A DNA stretch of 64,000 bases from Streptomyces lincolnensis (GCF_021173675.1 NZ_JAIHON010000010.1:124001-188000), one strand, 5' to 3'. Counted from the first letter of the stretch, positions 23,953-33,093 are shown. Made by a program: numbers and translations. Notes: generated by a model from the letters alone, not told the origin.

Positions 23953-25088
23953 CGCTCCGTCTCCGTCTCTTGTTCGGCGCGCAGGGCGGCGACTTCCTCG
24001 GTGATGTCGATACCGACCGGACACCAGGCGATGCAGCGCCCGCAGCCGACGCAGCCGGAGCTGCCGAACTGGTCGTGCCAGGTGGAGAGTTTGTGGGTGA
24101 GCCACTGCCGGTAGCGGGAGCGCCCCGAGGAGCGCACCGGCCCCTCGTGCAGGAACGAGAAGTCCAGATCGAAGCACGAGTCCCAGCGTTGCCAGCGTTC
24201 GGTGTGATCGCCGGTGAGGTCGGTGACCTCCTCCGTCGTGGTGCAGAAGCAGGTGGGGCACACCAGGGTGCAGTTTCCGCAGGTCAGGCAGCGGGAGGCG
24301 AGGTCGTCCCAGCGGTCTGCCTCCGGGCTCGCGCCGAGCAGCGCCCGCAGGTCGACCGCGGGCAGGGCACGGCCCATCCGGTCCCGGGCGGCGTCCACGG
24401 CGCCGCGGGCGGTGGCCTCGGTGACCATGTCTGCCCTGCGGTGGGGCACGTCGTCCAGGAGCCGGGCGCCCTCCTCGCTGCCGATGCGCACGAGGAAGCG
24501 ATGGCCGTCGTCGTCGACGATCTCGGTCAGCGCCAGGTCGTACCCGGGGTCGGCCGCGGGGCCGCCTCCCGTGGACACACAGAAGCAGGTGGCGCCGGGC
24601 TCGGTGCACTCGGCGGCGATCAGCAGGGCGCCCCGCCTGCGGGCGCCGTATCCGGTGTCCTCGTACCGTCCGCCCGTCAGGACGCCGTCCTGGATCGCGA
24701 TGGCGCGCAGGTCGCAGGGGCGGACACCGAGGAACGCGTACGACGGCGCCTCGGGTTCGGCGGCGGTGAAGGACACCTCGCCCTCCGGGGTCCGGTCGGC
24801 GCTCCACAGGCGCTCGCGCGCCGGGTGCAGCCAGGACTTCCAGGACTGCGGGCCCGCGCTGTGCGCGAAGGCCGCGCCGTCCTCACGGGGAACGAGCCGG
24901 TAGCGCCCGGCGTCGAGTTCGACCCCCCAGCCATAGGGCAGTTGGGACGCGGAGGACAGTTCGGCGAGCACGATCGCGCCGTCCCGGACGGTGGGTCCGA
25001 CGACCGTGCGGCCCCGCGCCAACAGGACCGTGACGAGCGCGTCCAGTCCGTCGGTGTCGATGACGGCGGAAGGTGCGATGGCGGTCAT
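23949..25088 (-). CDS. hyhB: Hydrogenase beta subunit, two-[4Fe-4S] dicluster protein
   Basis: 379 residues from ATG 25088. The N-terminal and central part (about 1-230) is the HydB/AsrA-like domain, with FLGVRPCDLRAIAIQD and CTEPGATCFCVSTGGGP. The C-terminal part has two ferredoxin-type cluster motifs: CLTCGNCTLVCPTCFC (about 263-278) and GCVGCGRCIAWCPVGID (about 343-359). It is the electron-transfer subunit coupling hydrogenase to the flavin subunit. First gene of the eight-gene operon; two boxes lie 74-110 bp upstream of its start. Confidence 0.92.
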   Translation of the reverse strand: MTAIAPSAVIDTDGLDALVTVLLARGRTVVGPTVRDGAIVLAELSSASQLPYGWGVELDAGRYRLVPREDGAAFAHSAGPQSWKSWLHPARERLWSADRTPEGEVSFTAAEPEAPSYAFLGVRPCDLRAIAIQDGVLTGGRYEDTGYGARRRGALLIAAECTEPGATCFCVSTGGGPAADPGYDLALTEIVDDDGHRFLVRIGSEEGARLLDDVPHRRADMVTEATARGAVDAARDRMGRALPAVDLRALLGASPEADRWDDLASRCLTCGNCTLVCPTCFCTTTEEVTDLTGDHTERWQRWDSCFDLDFSFLHEGPVRSSGRSRYRQWLTHKLSTWHDQFGSSGCVGCGRCIAWCPVGIDITEEVAALRAEQETETER

Positions 25089-25161
25089 GAGGGTCCTCCT
25101 CGCGCGGGGCGCATCCGGGTGCCTCCACCGTCAGCTTCCGGCTGCCGCACCGTCCGCGGCA

Positions 25162-25198
25162 GGGGCTGACCGGCCCAATCCGGCGGGCCGACCGGGTC
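25162..25198. promoter_or_regulatory. Pair of OsdR/DevR-type boxes upstream of the hydrogenase operon
   Basis: GGGGCTGACCGGCCC (25162-25176) and GGGCCGACCGGGTC (25185-25198), centres about 22 bp apart, 74-110 bp upstream of hyhB. This is the only sizeable gap in the leftward hydrogenase region, so it marks the operon promoter. Confidence 0.6.
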
Positions 25199-25240
25199 GT
25201 GACCGGCCGAGCGGCCCGCCTCGGGGCCCGTCGCCGGGCC

Positions 25241-25498
25241 TCAGGGAAGCGGCTCGCCGAGCTCGCCCTCCACCGCGCCCGCCATGGCGCGCAGCACGTC
25301 CAGCGTCCGGTGGGCCTCCGCCTCGTCGACCCGGGTGATCGCGAAGCCGACGTGCACGATGACGTACGAGCCGATGTCCGCGTCGGGAGTGCAGCTGAGG
25401 CACACCTCGCGCCGGATGCCGCCGAAGTCGACGGTGGCCATGCGCAGTCCGGCGTCGTCGTGGATCTCCAGGATCCGGCCCGGGATGCCCAGACACAT
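25241..25498 (-). CDS. hypC: [NiFe] hydrogenase maturation chaperone HypC
   Basis: 85 residues beginning MCLGIPGRILEI; the N-terminal Met is removed to expose the essential Cys2. VDFGGIRREVCLSCTPDADIGSYVIVHVGFAI follows the family pattern. HypC forms the Fe(CN)2CO-carrying complex with HypD and delivers it to the large subunit. It follows hypF by 5 bp and ends the operon that starts at 28295. Confidence 0.95.
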   Translation of the reverse strand: MCLGIPGRILEIHDDAGLRMATVDFGGIRREVCLSCTPDADIGSYVIVHVGFAITRVDEAEAHRTLDVLRAMAGAVEGELGEPLP

Positions 25499-25503
25499 CG
25501 CGA

Positions 25504-27792
25504 TCACCCCTTCCCGGCGAGGCGCGCGGAGGCGACCGCCGCCTGGCCGTAGCTGATGCCGCCGTCCCCGACCGGGACCTGCCCGCCCACCAGCACCCGC
25601 AGCCCCTGGGCGTGCAGGCGGCGCTTCACCTCGGTCAGCAGCCGGCGGTTGACGAAGCAGCCGCCGCCCAGGCACACCGTGTGCGGTGCGCCGTCGGCGA
25701 CGGCTCGGGCGACTAGGTCGGCGGTGACGGCGGCGAGGGTCAGGTGGAAGGCGGCGGCGAGCCGGGCCGTCGGCTCCCCGCTCAGCCGCCGCTCCAGCAG
25801 GTCGGCGAGAGTGGGCGTCGAGTCGTACACCCACAGCCCGTTCGCACGGATCAGGCGGTGGGCGAGCGGGACCGCGTGCTCGTCGCCCGCCGCCGCTTCG
25901 AGCAGTACGGCCGCCTCGCCCTCGTAGGAGACGCGGTCGGCCAGCCCGAGCAGTGCGGCGACGGTGTCGAACAGCCGCCCGGCACTCGACGCGCGCGGGC
26001 AGTTGACGTCCCGGGCGATCATGGCGCGGACGACGGCGACCTCGGACGGGTCGAGCCGTTCGACGAAGGGCCCGGTCAGCCAGGGGTAGGGGCGCGGGGA
26101 GCCCAGCGTCTCGGCGCCGAACAGATGGCCGAGAGCGGTGCGGGAGGGATGGCGTACCGCCGCGTCGCCGCCGGGCAGGGGCGCGGTCGAGAACCTGCCC
26201 ACACGGCGGTAGCCGGTCAGGCCGGCGACGAGGATCTCGCCTCCCCACAGGGTGCCGTCGTCGCCCAGGCCCAGACCGTCGTAGGCGACGCCCAGGAACG
26301 GTCCGCGGACCCCGTGCTCGGCCGCACAGGCGGCCACGTGCGCGTGGTGGTGCTGCACGGCCATGCGGGGCAACGGCTGGCGCATCGCCCACTGCGTGGA
26401 CAGGTAGTCGGGGTGCGGGTCGTGTGCCAGCACCCGAGGGGTGATGCCGGTGAGTCGGCTCAGGTGGTCGTACGACGCCTGGAACGCCTCGAAGGACGCG
26501 AGGCCCGCCAGGTCGCCGGTGTGCGGACCGAGGTGGGCCCGGCCGTCGGCGGCCAGGGTGAACGTGTGCTTCAGATGGGCACCGACCCCCGCCACCGGTT
26601 CTTCCACGGCGAGCGGGAGCGGGGCGGGGGCGAGACCTCGGGCCCGGCGGAGGGTGATCCGGGTGCGGCCTGCGAACTGCACCACGGAGTCGTCGTAGCG
26701 GGAACGGATCGGCCGGTCGTGCGTGAGGAAGCCGTCCGCGACCCGGGCCAGGGCCCGCCGGGCGGTGTCGTCGGCGATGGCGATCGGTTCGTCACTGAGG
26801 TTGCCGCTGGTCACCACGAGGGGACGCGCCAGCTCGTCGAGGAGGAGGTGGTGCAGGCCCGTGGTCGGCAGGAGCAGCCCGACCCGCCGCAGGCCGGGAT
26901 GCACCTCGGGCGCCAGAGCGGGCGCACCGTGCCTGCGGCGGCGGGCGAGCAGCACCACGGGTCGCTCCGTGGAGGTGAGGGCTGCCAGCTCCGTGGCCGA
27001 GATCCGCGCCAGGCGGGCCGCGCATCCCACGTCCGCCACCATCACCACGAACGGTTTCACCGGACGCCGCTTGCGGCGCCGCAGCTCGGCCACGGCCCGT
27101 GGATCGCCCGCGTCGCACACCAGCTGGTAGCCGCCGAGGCCCTTGAGCGCGACGATCCCGCCGCCGGCGACGGTCTTGACCGCCGCGCCCAGCGCCTCCT
27201 CGCCGCGCAGGTCGTCCCAGGCCAGGCGCGGGCCGCAGACGGGACAGGCCACGGGCTCGGCGTGGAAGCGGCGGTCGCCCGGATCGGCGTACTCGGCCGA
27301 GCAGTCCGCGCACATCGGGAAGCGGCGCATGGTCGTACGGATCCGGTCGTAGGGGAGATCCTCGATGATCGTGGCGCGGGGGCCGCAGTCCGTGCAGTTG
27401 ACGAAGGGATAGCGGTACCGGCGGTCACCGGGGTCGCGCAGGTCACGCAGGCAGGCGGCGCAGATCGCGGCGTCGGGCGGGATCTCGCGGACGGCCGTGT
27501 CGGGGTGGCCGGCCGGACTGTGCCGTACCCGGAAGCCGGGGGCGTGCTCCACGCGGCGCACACCGTCCGTCAGCCGTACCCGGCGCACCAGGGCGAGGGC
27601 CGGGGCGTCGTCGCGCAGGCGGGCGGCGAACGTCTCGACGGCCCCGGGCGGTCCGGCGACCTCGCCCTCGACGTGCCCGTTGACGTTGGCCACCCAGCCG
27701 TCCAGCCCGAGCGCGACCGCGGTGCGGTAGACGAAGGGCCTGAACCCCACGCCCTGCACGATGCCTTCGACATGGAAGTGCCGCACGGTCAT
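25504..27792 (-). CDS. hypF: Carbamoyltransferase HypF
   Basis: 762 residues, full length. Acylphosphatase domain about 1-90 (VEGIVQGVGFRPFVYRTA). Two zinc fingers about 105-190 (CAACLRDL, FVNCTDCGPR, CADCSAEY, ACPVCG). YrdC-like domain about 200-385 (VALKGLGGYQLVCDA, then PLVVTSGNLSDEPIA). Kae1-like carbamoyltransferase domain about 400-762 (HHHAHVAACAAEHG, FLGVAYDGLGLGDDGTLWGGE, LGGGCFVNRRL). It makes carbamoyl-adenylate from carbamoyl phosphate and loads HypE. Carbamate kinase at 1709 could help set carbamoyl-phosphate levels. It overlaps the protease gene upstream by 4 bp. Confidence 0.96.
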   Translation of the reverse strand: MTVRHFHVEGIVQGVGFRPFVYRTAVALGLDGWVANVNGHVEGEVAGPPGAVETFAARLRDDAPALALVRRVRLTDGVRRVEHAPGFRVRHSPAGHPDTAVREIPPDAAICAACLRDLRDPGDRRYRYPFVNCTDCGPRATIIEDLPYDRIRTTMRRFPMCADCSAEYADPGDRRFHAEPVACPVCGPRLAWDDLRGEEALGAAVKTVAGGGIVALKGLGGYQLVCDAGDPRAVAELRRRKRRPVKPFVVMVADVGCAARLARISATELAALTSTERPVVLLARRRRHGAPALAPEVHPGLRRVGLLLPTTGLHHLLLDELARPLVVTSGNLSDEPIAIADDTARRALARVADGFLTHDRPIRSRYDDSVVQFAGRTRITLRRARGLAPAPLPLAVEEPVAGVGAHLKHTFTLAADGRAHLGPHTGDLAGLASFEAFQASYDHLSRLTGITPRVLAHDPHPDYLSTQWAMRQPLPRMAVQHHHAHVAACAAEHGVRGPFLGVAYDGLGLGDDGTLWGGEILVAGLTGYRRVGRFSTAPLPGGDAAVRHPSRTALGHLFGAETLGSPRPYPWLTGPFVERLDPSEVAVVRAMIARDVNCPRASSAGRLFDTVAALLGLADRVSYEGEAAVLLEAAAGDEHAVPLAHRLIRANGLWVYDSTPTLADLLERRLSGEPTARLAAAFHLTLAAVTADLVARAVADGAPHTVCLGGGCFVNRRLLTEVKRRLHAQGLRVLVGGQVPVGDGGISYGQAAVASARLAGKG

Positions 27793-28295
27793 GACCGCTC
27801 CCCGGCCGTCGGGTCGTGGTGCCGGGCGAGCTCGTCCTCGACCGCCGCGGCGACCTCGGGCACCGCGGCAGCGACGCCGGGTGACAGGCCGGTGCCGAAC
27901 GAGCTGTCGGCGCCCTCCACGGCGTAGACGACGAGGTGATGGGGCAGCCGGTCCAGGGCCCGGGCGAGTTCGACCGCCTCTCCCAGGCCCAGACCGTGCG
28001 AGCTGGTCGCCGACGGCGGGGCGAGGCGGCCGGAGTCGAGTGCGAGGCGGTGGACGCGGCCGGGTGTGCCCGGATGGGCGTGGGCGGCGTCCACGACCAC
28101 GGCCAGAGCGGCACCATCCCAGAGTCCGATCAGCCGCCCCGGGTCGCCGTCACAGGTGGCGAGCACGGTGTCCGGCGGCAGCGGCCGTTCGCCGGCCCGC
28201 TCCCGGAGCCGGGCCACGACGGCCCAGCCGACGCCGTCGTCACGCCGGAACTCGTTGCCGACGCCGATCACGGCGATGCTCGCTCGTGCCCTCAT
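27789..28295 (-). CDS. Hydrogenase maturation endopeptidase (HyaD/HycI family)
   Basis: 168 residues from ATG 28295. The family start IAVIGVGNEFRRDDGVGWAVVARL has the nickel-binding acidic residue, and VVDAAHAHPGTPG corresponds to the second metal-binding region. SSHGLGLGEAVELA is the third (His). It removes the C-terminal tail of the large subunit after nickel insertion. First gene of protease-hypF-hypC; two boxes lie 37-75 bp upstream. Confidence 0.92.
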   Translation of the reverse strand: MRARASIAVIGVGNEFRRDDGVGWAVVARLRERAGERPLPPDTVLATCDGDPGRLIGLWDGAALAVVVDAAHAHPGTPGRVHRLALDSGRLAPPSATSSHGLGLGEAVELARALDRLPHHLVVYAVEGADSSFGTGLSPGVAAAVPEVAAAVEDELARHHDPTAGERS

Positions 28296-28331
28296 GGCTC
28301 CCACGGTGGAGTGCGCGCGGAGGGCCACACA

Positions 28332-28370
28332 GGGGCCGAACGACCCCACCCGGGGGGCCGGTCCGCCCCC
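28332..28370. promoter_or_regulatory. Pair of OsdR/DevR-type boxes upstream of the maturation operon
   Basis: GGGGCCGAACGACCCC (28332-28347) and GGGGCCGGTCCGCCCCC (28354-28370), centres about 22 bp apart, close upstream of the protease start at 28295. Confidence 0.6.
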
Positions 28371-28379
28371 TGACGCCGC

Positions 28380-29141
28380 TCACGGGACCGGCAGGACGGC
28401 GATCGGGCAGTGGGAGCGCCGCGGCAGCGCCGTGGATGCTTCCCGCCGGCCGACCACCACCAGCCCGGCCCGTTCCGAGGCGTGCAGGAGGGCCTCGGAC
28501 GGGGTGAACAGCACGACGTCCTCCAGCACGTCGACGTCCGGGTACTTGGCCCGCCAGGGGCGCAGCGCGTCGGACAACCGCTGCACCTCCTGGTCCTCCC
28601 AGGTGGCCCGGTCCTCCTCCAGGACCGGGAAGGGGGAGGCGGCCGCCCGCGCGGGCAGCGCCCAGGTGTGCAGCGCGTGCAGCCGTACCCCGCGCAGCCG
28701 GGCGGACTCGAAGGCGAACGCGAGGACGTCGACCGCCGGATCACCGGGATCGACCCGCACCGACACCGGACCGCCCGTCCACGCGGGGGAGGCGAACGTC
28801 GCGGGCACCAGCACCAGCGGACAGGCGACCGCCGAGGCCACGGCCTCCTCGGCGCCGGGACCGAGGACGAGCATCTCCGTCCGCTCGGTGAGCGAGTCCC
28901 GAGCGGCGGCGGCCCGATCGGTGACGGGCACGCTCCGGATCGTCAACGACGGGTGCCGCGCGGCCAGTTCGGCCACCAGGACGTCGTACGACGCGGACTG
29001 CGCCGTGTCCGTGGGCCCCGGTGGCGCCAGGTGTGTCAGCCGCAGCGCCAGTCGGCGCCGCCCGGCCTCTCGGGCCGCCCAGTCCATCGCGGCGCGGCCG
29101 TGGACCGTGCCGTCCGCACGGGTGGTGATCACTCGTTCCAT
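28380..29141 (-). CDS. Universal stress protein, tandem (degenerate) UspA domains
   Basis: 253 residues from ATG 29141. The second half (about 120-253) is recognisable (VSVRVDPGDPAVDVLAFAFESARLRG, LSDALRPWRAKYPDVDVLE, AGLVVVGRREAS). The first half is shortened, without the GxxGS phosphate loop, so ATP binding by that half is doubtful. It is divergent from the stress-protein gene at 29313 and shares the box at 29202-29217. Confidence 0.82.
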   Translation of the reverse strand: MERVITTRADGTVHGRAAMDWAAREAGRRRLALRLTHLAPPGPTDTAQSASYDVLVAELAARHPSLTIRSVPVTDRAAAARDSLTERTEMLVLGPGAEEAVASAVACPLVLVPATFASPAWTGGPVSVRVDPGDPAVDVLAFAFESARLRGVRLHALHTWALPARAAASPFPVLEEDRATWEDQEVQRLSDALRPWRAKYPDVDVLEDVVLFTPSEALLHASERAGLVVVGRREASTALPRRSHCPIAVLPVP

Positions 29142-29201
29142 GCTCGGCCGCCTTCCGGAAGAGGGGTCTCCACCCTGACCGGGCGGGCCGCCTCGGCACA
29201 G

Positions 29202-29217
29202 GGGGCCGAACGGACCC
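29202..29217. promoter_or_regulatory. OsdR/DevR-type box between the divergent stress-protein genes
   Basis: GGGGCCGAACGGACCC. It lies 61 bp from the leftward start (29141) and 96 bp from the rightward start (29313), so one site could serve both. Confidence 0.55.
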
Positions 29218-29312
29218 GGTCGAAGCCCTGGCGGCCCATACCCGGCGGCGGCGCCCGGCGCGACGCTGGCGGTGAGAAGCGGATCGAGCGCAGAGCGCAG
29301 GAGGTGCGCACC

Positions 29313-30254
29313 ATGCTTCGCCCCGTCATCGCAGGAGTGGACGGATCGCCCGAGAGCCTCGCCGCGGCCGAATGGGCCGCCCACGAGGCCGTACGGCGTG
29401 AGCGGCCGCTGCGGCTGGTTCACGCCTGGAACTGGCACCCGCGCCGGGAGGGCGAGCCGGCCAACGCCGCCCAGCGGCACCTGGCGCGCCGTGCACTGCG
29501 GCACGCGGAGGACCGTATCCGCCGCGCCTGTCCCACCGTCGCCCTCCGCGACGAGCAGGTCGAGGGCCCCGCGACCGCCGCCCTGCTGCGGGCGGGCGGG
29601 CAGGCCGACCTGCTGGTGCTGGGCTCGCGCGGCCTGAGCGGCTTCACCGGGCTGCTGGTGGGCTCGGTCGCCCTCGGGGTGGTGGCCCGCAGCGTGCGGC
29701 CCGTCGTCCTCGTCCGGGCGCCCGACGATCACCTTCCGCCCGACGATCACCTTCCGGCCGACGACCGTCCCGCGGCCGACCATCGCCTTCTCGCCGCGGA
29801 CGCAACGGACTCCGCGCGGACCGGTCACCGGGACGTGGTGCTGGGTCTCGACCTGGGAGACCCGTGCGACGAGGTGATCGAGTTCGCCTTCGAGGCCGCC
29901 CGGCTGCGCGGGGCGCGCCTGAGGGTGCTCCACGCCTGGCAGCCACCCGGCCCGTTCACCCTCGGTCCCGGAGAGATCGCCCTGGTGCGGGAACCGCACC
30001 GCGCCGAGGAGTGGGGCGGCTTCCTGGACGCGGTCCTGAAGGTCTGGCGCGACAAGTACCCCGGCGTCGAGGTCGTCGAGACCCTCGTCAGGGGCCGGCC
30101 CGCCCCACCCCTGATCCGGGCCGCGTCCGCGGCGAGCCTGCTGGTCGTCGGCCGCCGCGCGGCCGTGCCCCCGGCACTCGCTCGCACCGGCCCCGTCACC
30201 CACGCCGTCATCCACCACGCCGGCTGCCCCGTGGCCGTCGTACCCCACGACTGA
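29313..30254 (+). CDS. Universal stress protein, tandem UspA domains
   Basis: 313 residues from ATG 29313, after GCAGGAGGTGCGCACC. Domain 1 has VIAGVDGSPESLAA and the phosphate loop LGSRGLSGFTGLLVGSVA. Domain 2 has VVLGLDLGDPCDEVIEFAFEAARLRG. The linker (about 143-165) contains a short repeated DDHLP/ADD motif coded by near-identical 15-bp units (29726-29760), a small repeat expansion. It is followed after 25 bp by ppdK and is probably co-transcribed with it. Confidence 0.92.
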   Translation: MLRPVIAGVDGSPESLAAAEWAAHEAVRRERPLRLVHAWNWHPRREGEPANAAQRHLARRALRHAEDRIRRACPTVALRDEQVEGPATAALLRAGGQADLLVLGSRGLSGFTGLLVGSVALGVVARSVRPVVLVRAPDDHLPPDDHLPADDRPAADHRLLAADATDSARTGHRDVVLGLDLGDPCDEVIEFAFEAARLRGARLRVLHAWQPPGPFTLGPGEIALVREPHRAEEWGGFLDAVLKVWRDKYPGVEVVETLVRGRPAPPLIRAASAASLLVVGRRAAVPPALARTGPVTHAVIHHAGCPVAVVPHD

Positions 30255-30279
30255 CACGAGTGAGAGGTCTGAAGCCACC

Positions 30280-32967
30280 ATGAGCAAGCCGACGAAGTAC
30301 GTGTACGAGTTCGCCGAGGGCAGCCGGACGATGGCCGCGCTGCTCGGCGGCAAGGGAGCCGGGCTGGCCGAGATGACCGGGCTCGGACTGCCCGTGCCAC
30401 CCGGCTTCACGGTCACCACCGAAGCCTGCAAGGTCTACCTCGCGACCGGCCAGGAGCCGCCCGAACTCGGCGTCGAGGCCGCCCACGCCCTGGCCGGACT
30501 GGAGCGCGCCATGGGACGCACTCTCGGCGCACCGGAGGACCCCCTGCTGGTCTCGGTGCGCTCGGGGGCCCGCTTCTCGATGCCCGGGATGATGGAGACG
30601 ATCCTCGACATCGGCCTCAACGACGAGTCCGTCACCGGGCTCGCCAAGGCCTCCGGGCAGGAGCGCGCCGCCTGGGACTCCTACCGGCGGCTCGTCCAGA
30701 TGTTCGGCCGTACGGTCATGGGCGTCGACGGGGACCTCTTCGAGGCGGCCATCGCCGCGCACCGGGCCAGGCGCGGCGCGGCCACCGACCACGAGCTCGA
30801 CACCGGTGAACTCGTCCTGCTCACCGAGGAGTTCAAGGACATCGTCCGCAAGGAGACCGGCGAGGACTTCCCGCAGGACCCGGCCGAGCAGCTCGCCCGC
30901 GCCATCCGCGCCGTCTTCGACTCCTGGAACGGCGAACGCGCCCGCGTCTACCGCCGCCGCGAGCACATCCCCGACGACCTCGGCACCGCCGTCAACATCC
31001 AGGCGATGGTCTTCGGCAACCTCGGCGACGACTCCGGCACCGGCGTCGCCTTCACCCGCGACCCGGCCACCGGCGAGCGCGGGATGTACGGCGACTACCT
31101 GCCCGACGCCCAGGGCGAGGACGTCGTCGCGGGCGTCCGCGACGCGCTGCCGCTGAGCGAGCTGAAGGCCCTCGACCCCCGCGCGTACGTCGAACTCGGC
31201 GACCACCTGCGCACGTTGGAGGCCCACTACCGGGACCTGTGCGACGTCGAGTTCACCGTCGAGCGCGGCCGGCTGTGGATCCTCCAGACCCGCGTCGGCA
31301 AGCGCACCGCCGAGGCAGCCTTCCGTATCGCCCACGATCTGCGCGAGGAGGGGACCGTCACCGCCGACGAGGCCCTGACCCGCGTCAGCGGCGCCGAACT
31401 CACCCGGCTGATGTTCCCCCGCTTCGACGTCAAGGCCACCGACCAGCCCCTCGCCCACGGAGTCCCGGCCTCACCGGGCGCGGCCGTTGGAGCCGTAGTC
31501 TTCGACTCCGCCGAGGCCGTACGGCGTGCCGCTGCCGGCGAACCCACGGTCCTGGTCCGCCGGGAGACGACCCCCGACGACCTGCCCGGCATGATCGCCG
31601 CCCAGGCGGTGCTGACCAGCCGGGGCGGCAAGACCAGCCACGCGGCCGTGGTCGCACGCGGCATGGGCAAGGTCTGCGTGTGCGACGCGGAGGAACTGAC
31701 CGTCGACCCCGCCGCCCGCCGGTTCACCACCTCCACGGGCACGGTGGTCCGTGAGGGCGACACCGTCTCCGTCGACGGCACCGCCGGCACCGTCCACCTG
31801 GGCGCACTGCCGCTGACCGCGTCCGACGTGGGCCGGGCCCTGGAGCGCGGCACCGGTACCGGAGCGCTCACCGAGGCGGTGCTCGGCGCACTGGCGCACG
31901 CCGACTCGGTACGCCGCCTTGAGGTGCGGGCCAACGCCGACACACCAGAGGACGCCGTACGCGCACGGGCGTTGGGCGCTCAGGGCATCGGACTGTGCCG
32001 CACCGAGCACATGTTCCTCGGCGAGCGCAGGGCGCTGGTCGAGGCGATGATCCTGGCCCGTGACGACACGGCACGCGCACAGGCCCTGGCCGCGCTGCTG
32101 CCCCTGCAGCGCACGGACTTCACCGGCATCCTTCAGGCGATGGACGGGCTGCCCGTGACCATCCGCCTCATCGACCCGCCGCTGCACGAGTTCCTGCCCG
32201 ACCGCACCGAACTCGCCGTCCGCCTGGCCGGTGCCACCCACCCCGACCTCCACGACCGGCAGCTGCTCGACGCCGTGGAGCGGATGCACGAGCAGAACCC
32301 GATGCTGGGCCTGCGCGGGGTCCGCCTGGGCCTGGCTGTTCCCGGCCTGATGGCCATGCAGGTACGGGCGATCGCCGAGGCCGTGGTCGGGCGCCTGCGC
32401 GCCGGCGGACAACCGCACGCCGAGATCATGATCCCGCTGGTCGGCACGGTCGAGGAACTGCGCCTGGCCCGCGCCGAGACGGAACGCGTCCTCGCCGAGG
32501 TCGCCGCCGAGACCGGCACCCCGCTGGACCTCCCCATCGGCACCATGATCGAACTGCCGCGCGCCGCGCTCACCGCGGCCCGTATCGCCAAGGCCGCCGA
32601 CTTCTTCTCCTTCGGCACGAACGACCTGACGCAGACGACCTGGGGACTGTCCCGGGACGACGCGGAGGCGTCCTTCTTCCCCCTCTACCTGGAGAAGGGC
32701 ATCTTCGAGACGTCACCGTTCGAGACGATCGACCAGGAAGGCGTGGGCAGGCTGGTGCAGTTCGCCGTCACGGCGGCCCGCGAGGTCGACCCCCACCTGG
32801 AGACCGGCGTGTGCGGCGAGCACGGCGGCGACCCGCAGTCCATCCACTTCTTCCACCGCGCCGGACTGGACTACGTCTCCTGCTCGCCCTTCCGCCTCCC
32901 GGCGGCCCGCCTGGAGGCCGGCCGCGCCGCGATCGCCGACACGACGGACACCAGCGACACCAGGTGA
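30280..32967 (+). CDS. ppdK: Pyruvate, phosphate dikinase
   Basis: 895 residues, full length. ATP-grasp N-terminal domain (LLGGKGAGLAEMTGLGLPVPPGF; SGARFSMPGMMETILD; FGNLGDDSGTGVAFTRDPATG). Phosphohistidine domain with LTSRGGKTSHAAVVARGMGK (about 445-465). PEP/pyruvate barrel (GIGLCRTEHMF, SFGTNDLTQTTWG, and the C-terminal ETGVCGEHGGDP). It interconverts pyruvate, ATP and Pi with PEP, AMP and PPi; in the PEP-to-pyruvate direction it would yield extra ATP when PPi is available, fitting energy-limited hypoxia. It lies directly behind a universal stress gene under the same box. Confidence 0.96.
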   Translation: MSKPTKYVYEFAEGSRTMAALLGGKGAGLAEMTGLGLPVPPGFTVTTEACKVYLATGQEPPELGVEAAHALAGLERAMGRTLGAPEDPLLVSVRSGARFSMPGMMETILDIGLNDESVTGLAKASGQERAAWDSYRRLVQMFGRTVMGVDGDLFEAAIAAHRARRGAATDHELDTGELVLLTEEFKDIVRKETGEDFPQDPAEQLARAIRAVFDSWNGERARVYRRREHIPDDLGTAVNIQAMVFGNLGDDSGTGVAFTRDPATGERGMYGDYLPDAQGEDVVAGVRDALPLSELKALDPRAYVELGDHLRTLEAHYRDLCDVEFTVERGRLWILQTRVGKRTAEAAFRIAHDLREEGTVTADEALTRVSGAELTRLMFPRFDVKATDQPLAHGVPASPGAAVGAVVFDSAEAVRRAAAGEPTVLVRRETTPDDLPGMIAAQAVLTSRGGKTSHAAVVARGMGKVCVCDAEELTVDPAARRFTTSTGTVVREGDTVSVDGTAGTVHLGALPLTASDVGRALERGTGTGALTEAVLGALAHADSVRRLEVRANADTPEDAVRARALGAQGIGLCRTEHMFLGERRALVEAMILARDDTARAQALAALLPLQRTDFTGILQAMDGLPVTIRLIDPPLHEFLPDRTELAVRLAGATHPDLHDRQLLDAVERMHEQNPMLGLRGVRLGLAVPGLMAMQVRAIAEAVVGRLRAGGQPHAEIMIPLVGTVEELRLARAETERVLAEVAAETGTPLDLPIGTMIELPRAALTAARIAKAADFFSFGTNDLTQTTWGLSRDDAEASFFPLYLEKGIFETSPFETIDQEGVGRLVQFAVTAAREVDPHLETGVCGEHGGDPQSIHFFHRAGLDYVSCSPFRLPAARLEAGRAAIADTTDTSDTR

Positions 32968-32972
32968 GCCCA

Positions 32973-33006
32973 GGGACCGACCGCCGCCCCGCGCCCGGTC
33001 GGTCCC
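32973..33006 (+). terminator. Strong hairpin after ppdK
   Basis: GGGACCGACCG, 12-base loop, CGGTCGGTCCC: perfect 11-bp stem starting 6 bp after the ppdK stop. No clear U-run follows, as is common in high-GC actinobacteria. Confidence 0.7.
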
Positions 33007-33093
33007 GCGGCGCGCCCGAAGGGGGCCGCTTCCCCGACGGACCCGGCCCCGGCGCCCACCGCACGCCGGAGCACGGACGAGCCCGGAGGAGAA

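Noticed and set aside
32973..33006. GGGACCGACCG...CGGTCGGTCCC as another OsdR-type box
   Set aside because: The arms are separated by 12 bases and lie directly behind ppdK with no gene start near; a terminator explains it better.
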